Program-made: the position numbers and the translations under genes
The notes under the pieces: generated by a model
What the model was told of the DNA's origin: nothing
Seen by the model: the letters and a program-made list of their open reading frames with translations, nothing else
The model's database searches: none
Source: JAGVPT01 sp964642725
GTDB taxonomy: Bacteria; Bacteroidota; Ignavibacteria; UBA10030; UBA8401
Reading direction: 5' to 3'
Length of the DNA: 64,000 bases
NCBI GenBank assembly: GCA_964642725.1
Contig: CAZXQG010000007.1
Location: 1-64,000 of the forward strand
Shown: positions 27,263 through 33,266 of the stretch, piece by piece
Layout of the letters: the number at the start of each line of letters is the position of its first letter
Position numbering within the stretch: position 1 is the stretch's first letter

Positions 27263-27330
27263 ATTGTTGCGCCGATTCGGGGACAAAGGGTTGAAACCTC
27301 CTGATTCGCTACCCGATCATGGGGGTTTTT
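27263..27330 (+). ncRNA. Short terminated transcript: small RNA or attenuator leader
   Basis: A promoter is followed within about 70 nt by an intrinsic terminator (27294-27330). In its stem AAACCTCC and TGAT pair with ATCA and GGGGGTTT around a ten-base loop, then T5. An earlier segment, GATTCGGG at 27274-27281, can pair with CCCGATC at 27312-27318 and would break the terminator hairpin. The next gene, a small membrane protein, starts 84 nt further on. It is either a stand-alone small RNA or a conditional leader. I do not recognise a known riboswitch class. Confidence 0.5.
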
Positions 27331-27413
27331 GGCATTTAGTTGACTATCTTTTTTTGTCGGTTTGCCTTTGATTCTCCGGGCAGCGCTAAACAAATACTTT
27401 CCTGGAGAGCATT

Positions 27414-27719
27414 ATGAAATGGTATCACTACATTGCGTGCTTTTTTGCCGGTCTCTTCTTGACAAACACGGTTCCGCATTTTGTGCATGGCATATCAGGC
27501 GATAGTTTTCCGACTCCCTTCGCAAACCCGCCCGGAAAAGGATTATCATCTCCAATGGTCAACGTTCTGTGGGCACTTGCTAATCTATTGATTGGCTATC
27601 TGCTCTTCAGGGCGGGAAAGATTTCCCAATCAAATAAATGGAGCCTTCTCGCATTTTTTGCCGGCATCATTTACATCAGCATAACGCTAAGCGTAGCCTT
27701 CGTTGACAAGGTGCATTAG
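27414..27719 (+). CDS. Conserved small membrane protein of unknown function
   Basis: 101 aa with an N-terminal hydrophobic segment (residues 5-20), a hydrophilic glycine/proline-rich loop VPHFVHGISGDSFPTPFANPPGKGL, and two further hydrophobic segments at about 48-66 and 76-95. The loop, with its PTPFA-PPG core, looks conserved and may face the periplasm. The ATG has GGAGAGCATT before it. Function unknown. The upstream terminated leader (27263-27330) may control it. Confidence 0.7.
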   Translation: MKWYHYIACFFAGLFLTNTVPHFVHGISGDSFPTPFANPPGKGLSSPMVNVLWALANLLIGYLLFRAGKISQSNKWSLLAFFAGIIYISITLSVAFVDKVH

Positions 27720-27938
27720 GATCCGGCCTCATTGGGAATGAACCCGGGAAGGATAAACATTGTCGCCCGTCTTACCCGCAGATCATGATGGTTGTGAATA
27801 TGATTGTTCTCATTGTTAGGTCACTCGAAGCACTTGGGAACAAAGGATCCTTTTTAGTCATCCATTCTGGTTTTACTGATTGGCAAATGATACGCCCGTC
27901 AGATGCTGTTTGCAAACGCAAGAAAGGTGTTTCGACAA

Positions 27939-28571
27939 ATGAATCCGACGAATCGCTTCCTTTTTCCACTTGTGATTATCTTGCTCTTCATCTCGATCTC
28001 ATCATGCAATAAGCACAAGGCTGATAAGAAAATAACTTCTGAAACAACCGAGGAAGAGCCGATAGCACAGCCGGTCACCGTGGTTCAGTATCCCGCAGAA
28101 CAAATCCTTTTTCATCAGATTAATCTCCACTTTCGGAACCAATTAATCCCAGCAAAGAATTCTATCCAACAATTCGCGATAGCCAACGAATGCGATAAGG
28201 TCAGGACAAAGTTTTTCAAAGAAAGAAAATTTCAACTGAATAACTGGGTCGGTAAAGTTGTTGATATCAGCAGCGAGAACAAAGGCGCTTGGGCTTTCGT
28301 GAGGATAGCAAGCGACGCTGGCGGTTTTCCTATTTTCTACCAAACTCATTATCAGCGTTGGCCCTTGTGGAACGAGAACTCTATTTTGACAAAAGGAACA
28401 AAAGTTTATCAGCAGGTCTTCCACCTTCACATTGGGGACATGGTCACATTCTCCGGTACAATCGTTGGAAGCCTGTACTATAAGTACAGCGCAGACAAGA
28501 GTATCGACATCGAATCAGTCAACTCTCCCAAAATAATCTTGAAATTCGACAACATCGCTCTTCTGCGATAG
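27939..28571 (+). CDS. Predicted lipoprotein of unknown function
   Basis: 210 aa from the ATG at 27939 (AAAGGTG before it). The signal peptide MNPTNRFLFPLVIILLFISI ends in a lipobox with the cysteine of ISSC, so it should be lipidated and membrane-anchored. The mature part starts with a charged linker (NKHKADKKITSETTEEE). It then has an N-terminal helical region and a beta-rich half with NWVGKVVDISSENKGAWAFVRI and DMVTFSGTIVGSLY. That beta-rich half could be an OB-like fold; this is a guess from pattern only. Confidence 0.65.
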   Translation: MNPTNRFLFPLVIILLFISISSCNKHKADKKITSETTEEEPIAQPVTVVQYPAEQILFHQINLHFRNQLIPAKNSIQQFAIANECDKVRTKFFKERKFQLNNWVGKVVDISSENKGAWAFVRIASDAGGFPIFYQTHYQRWPLWNENSILTKGTKVYQQVFHLHIGDMVTFSGTIVGSLYYKYSADKSIDIESVNSPKIILKFDNIALLR

Positions 28572-28690
28572 AACACAGAGAATCATTAACCGGCGTGTAT
28601 CCACGACACCGGTTGAAGCGAGACTTTTCCAACTTTTTCTACAGTTCCATGAAAGGAGACTATCTCACCTAGTCCGTTTCTCAACATAAA

Positions 28691-28832
28691 TATTGTATTT
28701 TCCAACAAATCATTCACCGCAAAGATCGCTAACGACGATAGGATTTCTTAGTATTGTTGACGAAGACTTCTTTACCACCATAGCGTCCTTTGCGGTATCA
28801 ATGCAAAATATAATAGCGGACACGGCGCTAGT
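28691..28832. repeat. Dispersed repeat R1, before the DUF1080 gene
   Basis: This segment aligns with 30421-30543. Shared words, in order, include ATTGTAT, TTCAACAA-like, GCAAAG-TCGC, GATTTCTTAGTATT, TTGAC and a closing GG-C-CTAGT. The copies are clearly related but diverged, with small length changes. No coding potential. Confidence 0.6.
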
Positions 28833-28901
28833 TCCCTATCTCAAAAAACCATTGAATAATCAGTATTCCAGATAAACCGACCAGAGGAGAATATTAACGG
28901 C

Positions 28902-30230
28902 ATGAAGATTTTTCTATCATACTTTTTTATCGTTTTCTTGGCGCCTTGGATTCTTTTTTCACAGGACGATCCAAAATTGACTGAGATTTGGGATCCGGTA
29001 CCGGCCACTGTTACTCCTGGAAAAACAGGTGAACCGCCTTCCGACGCCATAATTCTTTTCGACGGACGCAATCTCGATGAATGGACAAATGAAAAAGGCG
29101 AGAAGGCAGGCTGGGAAGTACGCGACGGCATACTTACCGTCAAACCGGGAAGCGGGTCTATTCAAACAAAAAGAACTTTTGCCGACTGCCAGCTTCACCT
29201 CGAATGGAGAAGTCCATCGAAGATTGAGGGCGATGGCCAGGGACGCGGGAATAGCGGAGTCTATCTGCAAAGTCTGTACGAAGTCCAGGTTCTGGACAGC
29301 TATAATAATCCAACGTATTCCAACGGACAGGCCGGGGCGGTCTATAAGCAGCAAATCCCTCTCGTCAACGCCTCCCGTAAACCGGGAGAATGGCAAACCT
29401 ACGATATCATTTACACCGCTCCAAGATTCAACATTGACAGCACGCTGAAGAAGCCGGCGTACGTCACTGTTCTTCACAACGGTGTGGTCATTCAAAACCA
29501 CGCCGAGATCAAGGGCCCAACATTATACATCGGCCGGCCGCACTATGCAAAACATCCGTTCACACTTCCTTTGATGCTGCAGGAACATGGTAACCCAGTT
29601 TCATACAGGAATATTTGGATACGGGAAATCAACCTCACCACGCTTTTCAACGGAACCGATACGAAAGGCTGGTATACGTTTCTTGATTCACTCGGAAAGA
29701 ATAATGATCCCTACCATAATTTTTCCATCGATCATAACCTCTTGCGAATCGAGGGAAAATATTTCGGCTACATCAGCACGGAAAAAACGTTTGCCGATTA
29801 CTATTTGAGGGTGGTTTTTAAGTGGGGAGTGAAGCAATACCCGCCGCGAGAAACCGGCAAACGTGACAGCGGTATTCTTTATCATTTCAATGAAGCGGAG
29901 AAGGACGTCGTCTGGCCGAAGTCTTTTGAATGCCAGGTGCAGGAAGGCGATTGCGGCGACTACTGGTGCGTTGGAACGATGATAGACTCTCCAAACAAAT
30001 ATGAAACCGCGTGGGGGATGAAACACATCTTCCGCACCCAGAATTTTGAAAATCCAACCGGAGAATGGAATGTTATTGAAATAATATGTTCCGGAAACCA
30101 GTCGGAACATTATGTCAACGGGCACCTTGTCAACTGCGGGATCAATGCCTCCGTGTCGAGCGGAAAAATTCTCCTGCAATCGGAAGGAGCCGAGGTCTAC
30201 TATCGATCGGTTGAGCTTATCCCCTACTAG
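28902..30230 (+). CDS. Secreted protein with two DUF1080 (3-keto-disaccharide hydrolase-like) domains
   Basis: 442 aa with signal peptide MKIFLSYFFIVFLAPWILFS. Two tandem copies of the DUF1080 laminin-G-like sandwich are visible. The first begins AIILFDGRNLDEWTNEKG and has GRGNSGVYLQ...YEVQVLDSY. The second begins TTLFNGTDTKGWYTF and has KRDSGILYHF...SFECQVQEGDCGDYW. Each has the N/D-SG.Y ... E.Q/CQV pair that marks the family active face. DUF1080 proteins act on sugars or bind glycans in periplasm or outside. The gene is flanked by related repeats, and its stop codon lies inside one. Confidence 0.87.
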   Translation: MKIFLSYFFIVFLAPWILFSQDDPKLTEIWDPVPATVTPGKTGEPPSDAIILFDGRNLDEWTNEKGEKAGWEVRDGILTVKPGSGSIQTKRTFADCQLHLEWRSPSKIEGDGQGRGNSGVYLQSLYEVQVLDSYNNPTYSNGQAGAVYKQQIPLVNASRKPGEWQTYDIIYTAPRFNIDSTLKKPAYVTVLHNGVVIQNHAEIKGPTLYIGRPHYAKHPFTLPLMLQEHGNPVSYRNIWIREINLTTLFNGTDTKGWYTFLDSLGKNNDPYHNFSIDHNLLRIEGKYFGYISTEKTFADYYLRVVFKWGVKQYPPRETGKRDSGILYHFNEAEKDVVWPKSFECQVQEGDCGDYWCVGTMIDSPNKYETAWGMKHIFRTQNFENPTGEWNVIEIICSGNQSEHYVNGHLVNCGINASVSSGKILLQSEGAEVYYRSVELIPY

Positions 30231-30265
30231 TGCTGCTTCTAAAAAAATAATCTTGTATTTTTATA
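30225..30265. repeat. Short repeat copy at the DUF1080 stop codon
   Basis: ACTAGTGCTGCTTC followed by A-rich sequence and TTGTAT recurs at 30396-30430, at the head of repeat R2. The TAG stop codon of the DUF1080 gene is part of it. Confidence 0.5.
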
Positions 30266-30274
30266 AACGTGTTT

Positions 30275-30341
30275 ATCCTGAGCAAAGCCGCGACGGCCTC
30301 CTTAAACGCGCTCTGCTTGCTCAGGATGAGCCGTCGCGGCT
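30275..30341. repeat. Interleaved inverted repeats (A-B-A'-B')
   Basis: ATCCTGAGCAA (30275-30285) is inverted at 30317-30327, and the adjacent AGCCGCGACGGC (30286-30297) is inverted at 30330-30341. All arms match perfectly. The arms cross rather than nest, so a transcript could form a pseudoknot with 11- and 12-bp stems but not a simple double hairpin. The flanks (CCTGAGCAAAGC ... GTCGAAGGATGA) resemble a common intergenic repeat. Confidence 0.7.
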
Positions 30342-30420
30342 GCGTCGAAGGATGACGATAAATTACAAAACACAAAATCTATTTTGAGAAACGGCACTAG
30401 TGCTGCTTCCTAAAACAACT

Positions 30421-30543
30421 ATTGTATATTTCAACAACGAATTCAGAGCAAAGGTCGCGAAGGATACGAAGATTTCTTAGTATTCTTGACAAAAACTTCT
30501 CTGCGGCTATATTACAAGATTTAATATCGTAGTCGGCCCTAGT
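30421..30543. repeat. Dispersed repeat R2, after the DUF1080 gene
   Basis: Related to 28691-28832 in the same orientation. It shares GATTTCTTAGTATT, TTGAC and the final CTAGT block. The pair brackets the double DUF1080 gene as diverged direct repeats. Confidence 0.6.
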
Positions 30544-30576
30544 ACGAAGTCAAGAAAAAATTGTCCTTTTTTTCGC

Positions 30577-30605
30577 TTGTTTCTTCCCGCGATTACCATT
30601 ACATT
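30577..30605 (+). promoter_or_regulatory. Promoter: TTGTTT, 17 nt, TACATT
   Basis: Same spacing, same -10 and the same CGATTAC block three bases before the -10 as the promoter at 27228. The -35 is less canonical. A terminated short transcript follows directly. Confidence 0.5.
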
Positions 30606-30611
30606 TTTTCA

Positions 30612-30695
30612 ATGAGTTTGCCCGGGGTAACGGGCAGGAGATACAGTGAAGAAGGTCAGCCCTCGGATTCGCAAACGCGAAGATGAGGGCTTTTT
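30612..30695 (+). ncRNA. Second short terminated transcript: small RNA or leader
   Basis: After the promoter comes a 6-bp hairpin, TGCCCG/CGGGCA (30619-30636). A 22-nt linker follows, then a strong terminator (30659-30695) with outer stem GCCCTC/GAGGGC, inner stem TTCGC/GCGAA and T5. Like the unit at 27263, the terminator loop side contains GATTCGC. A pilin-like gene starts 300 nt later. It is a candidate member of the same small-RNA family. Confidence 0.5.
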
Positions 30696-30996
30696 GCGTT
30701 TTGTAGGGTGATTAAGCTTTAATCGGTTGGGGATGCGATACCCGGCAGCGAATTGGAGCTATTCTTAAAATACCTGAAAAATGGTATTGCCTATTCAATG
30801 TGTGCGAATTACACTTAGTTGGTTTTATATTGTCGCGATCGGATGGATTACAAATTCAACATCGCACTAATCCACATCACTAAATATTCGGTGACCGAAA
30901 ATGAGAAGAAATATTTTCGCGATTCTTCCTTATTGACACGACAGAACAGGTCGCCCCAGTCATGAACGTACTTTGATTTCGTAGGCGGTTTTATCC

Positions 30997-31410
30997 ATGG
31001 GACAACAACAAATTCTGCTTATCATTTTAGGCGTCATTGTCGTAGGTATTGCAGTAATCGTCAGTATCGCAATGTTTCAAGATAATGCCGTCGACCATAA
31101 CAGAGCCGCAGTCATCGGAGACTTAAAAAAGCTCGCTATCAAGGCACAGCAATATTATACCAAGCCGACCACGTTGGGCGGCGGCGGCAACACTTTTACT
31201 GCTCTCACGGCGGACGAGACAGGGCTAGCCCAGCTTGCAACAACGGCATTTACGGACAATGCAAACGGAACATACACGATCAAGACGGCTGGCACGGAAA
31301 CCGCGCTAGTACTTCATGGTGTCGGTAAAGTAGTTCTAAGCGATGGAACATTTCCATCGTATGATATGACGATCACGGCGTCGACTCAAACTCTGGAAAA
31401 GCTTAACTGA
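30997..31410 (+). CDS. Pilin-like membrane-anchored protein
   Basis: 137 aa. MGQQQ is followed by one hydrophobic helix (ILLIILGVIVVGIAVIVSIAMF) and a mostly polar, small-residue domain containing AAVIGDLKKLAIKAQQYYTKP. The short lead, N-terminal helix and amphipathic continuation resemble type IV pilin-like or pseudopilin proteins, although a typical prepilin cleavage site (G before F-x-x-x-E) is missing. It stands alone with no pilus assembly gene nearby. The 13-bp palindrome TTCGGTGACCGAA lies about 100 nt upstream and could be an operator. Confidence 0.55.
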   Translation: MGQQQILLIILGVIVVGIAVIVSIAMFQDNAVDHNRAAVIGDLKKLAIKAQQYYTKPTTLGGGGNTFTALTADETGLAQLATTAFTDNANGTYTIKTAGTETALVLHGVGKVVLSDGTFPSYDMTITASTQTLEKLN

Positions 31411-31488
31411 CCCATCATCTGCCTTTAGGCACGAAGGTTTGCTTATTACCGAAAGCAATGTTTGGCGTACAACGGAGGCGTAAATCTC

Positions 31489-32397
31489 TTATTGGGATTG
31501 AGGCGGAAGAGAGCCGGGGAGGTTGTGTATCTCTTGCAGTTGACGTCTGATATACGCTAGTTCTTTTTTCAAAATGTCTTCCATCGTTTGGAATTCAAGA
31601 GCCCGCATTTCATCCGTCTTCACATGCAGCTGCTGAAGCATCAACTCTGATTTTAGACTGACCTGGTAATCGAGGTCTGCCTTCAATCGATCTTGTTTTT
31701 GCGCGCGATTCTGACTCATCATAATCAACGGGGCCTGGAGAGAGGCAACTACTGCAAGAATGAGATTAAGAAAGACGAACGGATATGCGTCGAAAGGCTT
31801 GAACGCCAATTCAATTACGTTCAAAAGAATCCAGAGAAGAAGTGCTACAAAAAAATAGATCACGAATGTCCAGGATCCGACGAAATCGGCGACTTTGTCG
31901 GCCAGTTTGTCTCCAAAGCTTAACTGTTCCTCCATCTCGATGTTGACATTTTTCGAGGCAAGCGTTGTCACCAGATCATTCGTAGCGCGAAGCCGTTTCC
32001 CCATCTCGCTGATCATAGAAATTGCCACCGTAGGGCGTCCGGTCACGAATTGAATGAAGTGATCCCGCATCATTTCGAGAACCCTGCTGTCGCTGGTCGC
32101 CGTTGCTTTTGCAGTTCGCGGCAAGCCGTCGACAAGAGAAAGCTCGCCGAAAAATTCCCCCTGGCTCAAGAGAGAGACCCGAACATCTTTCTGTTCTGCC
32201 TGGGCCGGAACAGAAATCTCTATCGACCCCTCCTCGATGATGTACATCGAAGAACCGCTCTCCCCTTTCCGAAACAAAACCTCATTCTCCTTCAGATCGC
32301 GCGGATGCCAAAGCGTTCGCAGCACTTCCAGGTCCGCAGAAGAAAGCTTTTCGAAGATCGGAATTTTTGCGAGAAACTCTTGGGAAATCATAGGCAA
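31489..32397 (-). CDS. Cyclic-nucleotide-binding domain protein with DUF1003 membrane domain
   Basis: 302 aa. Residues about 10-125 form a cNMP-binding beta-roll (VLFRKGESGSSMYIIEEGSIEISV, LSQGEFFGELSLVDGLPRTAKATA). After a linker comes a DUF1003-like region with two membrane segments (WTFVIYFFVALLLWILLNVI and YPFVFLNLILAVVASLQAPLIMM) and MSQNRAQKQDR. A charged C-terminal helix follows. Ligand binding on the cytoplasmic side could gate or sense something at the membrane; no target is visible. It is 48 nt downstream of the TatA-like gene on the same strand. Confidence 0.85.
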   Translation of the reverse strand: MPMISQEFLAKIPIFEKLSSADLEVLRTLWHPRDLKENEVLFRKGESGSSMYIIEEGSIEISVPAQAEQKDVRVSLLSQGEFFGELSLVDGLPRTAKATATSDSRVLEMMRDHFIQFVTGRPTVAISMISEMGKRLRATNDLVTTLASKNVNIEMEEQLSFGDKLADKVADFVGSWTFVIYFFVALLLWILLNVIELAFKPFDAYPFVFLNLILAVVASLQAPLIMMSQNRAQKQDRLKADLDYQVSLKSELMLQQLHVKTDEMRALEFQTMEDILKKELAYIRRQLQEIHNLPGSLPPQSQ

Positions 32398-32445
32398 CGA
32401 ACAACCATGTTATCTTTGATTCATATCAAGACTGAGGGACGCAAA

Positions 32446-32790
32446 TCAGGCGGCGAGTTGGCTGCCGCACTCTTTACAGAATTTGCTCCCGGTCGGATTC
32501 AAAGTATTGCACTTGAGGCAGTTGATCCCGACGAGCGATTTTCCGCATGTGGGACAAAACTTTGCGTCTTCAATTACCGGTGAACTGCAGAAAGGGCAGT
32601 TCAATTTCTTTCCAGCGATGGACTTCGACTCCTCAACGGCAATATCTTGCTGAATGTCTTTGCTCGCTTTCCTAAATTCCCGAATCCCTTTTCCGAACCC
32701 TTGGGCTATCTCCGGTATTTTCTTCGCTCCGAAAAAGACAACAATCACAAGAAGGATCAGAATTAATTCAGGTGCGCCGAGATTTCCCAT
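32446..32790 (-). CDS. tatA: TatA/E-type translocase subunit fused to a double zinc ribbon
   Basis: 114 aa. Residues 1-50 are a textbook TatA: short periplasmic lead with GAPELILILLVIVVFFGAKK, the hinge, then an amphipathic helix (IPEIAQGFGKGIREFRKASK). After a short linker, four cysteine pairs appear: CPFC, CPTC, CLKC and CKEC, the pattern of a double zinc ribbon. TatA forms the twin-arginine export pore; ordinary TatA ends in an acidic, unstructured tail, not metal-binding modules. No frameshift is involved: the open frame is continuous. AAAGGAT lies before the ATG. No tatC is in the window. Confidence 0.9.
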   Translation of the reverse strand: MGNLGAPELILILLVIVVFFGAKKIPEIAQGFGKGIREFRKASKDIQQDIAVEESKSIAGKKLNCPFCSSPVIEDAKFCPTCGKSLVGINCLKCNTLNPTGSKFCKECGSQLAA

Positions 32791-33193
32791 TTGTTTTTCA
32801 TCCTTTCAATGCATTTAATTTCCGCCGCTGAATTCTGTCAGCAACCGCTTCTGCTTTTTAATTAATCTACGCTTTCAGGAAAAAAATGTCAATTACCGCA
32901 GCCCAAATGTCAAATCAACATTTTCCCGATCGCGTCCGTTTCGGAAGTCGACGCTCGACATCTTAGAAGTCGATAACCGCTGAATTCTCATCCTTCCGGA
33001 GAGTTGCTTCAACCGAGACAGCCTGAGGCGAATTAGACTGCTCAATATACGCAAAATCAAGACATTACTCAATCTCTAACGATGTACTATTTCTTAAAAT
33101 TAATCACGGACTTTCATGTTCATTTTGCGTTGTCCGAGACAGATGAGGTGAGATGGGTTTCGCGGTGAATCGGCAAGGAAAGTTAATTCGATG
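32791..33193. other. Intergenic region between tatA and the DUF2723 gene
   Basis: About 400 nt between divergent genes. No gene-like frame, RNA gene or strong hairpin was found. It must hold the tatA promoter, which I could not place. Confidence 0.4.
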
Positions 33194-33222
33194 TTGAATT
33201 CGAGGAAATAATGCCATATAAT
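33194..33222 (+). promoter_or_regulatory. Promoter of the DUF2723 gene
   Basis: TTGAAT, 17 nt, TATAAT: a near-ideal sigma-70-like promoter. Predicted transcription start is near 33229, giving a leader of about 38 nt. Confidence 0.6.
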
Positions 33223-33266
33223 ATATAGTTTTTGATACCTTTACTTCATTCACATATGAATTGGAC

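Noticed and set aside
27263..27330. Known riboswitch (c-di-GMP, fluoride, SAM, ZTP classes compared from memory)
   Set aside because: None of the conserved core sequences I know is present.
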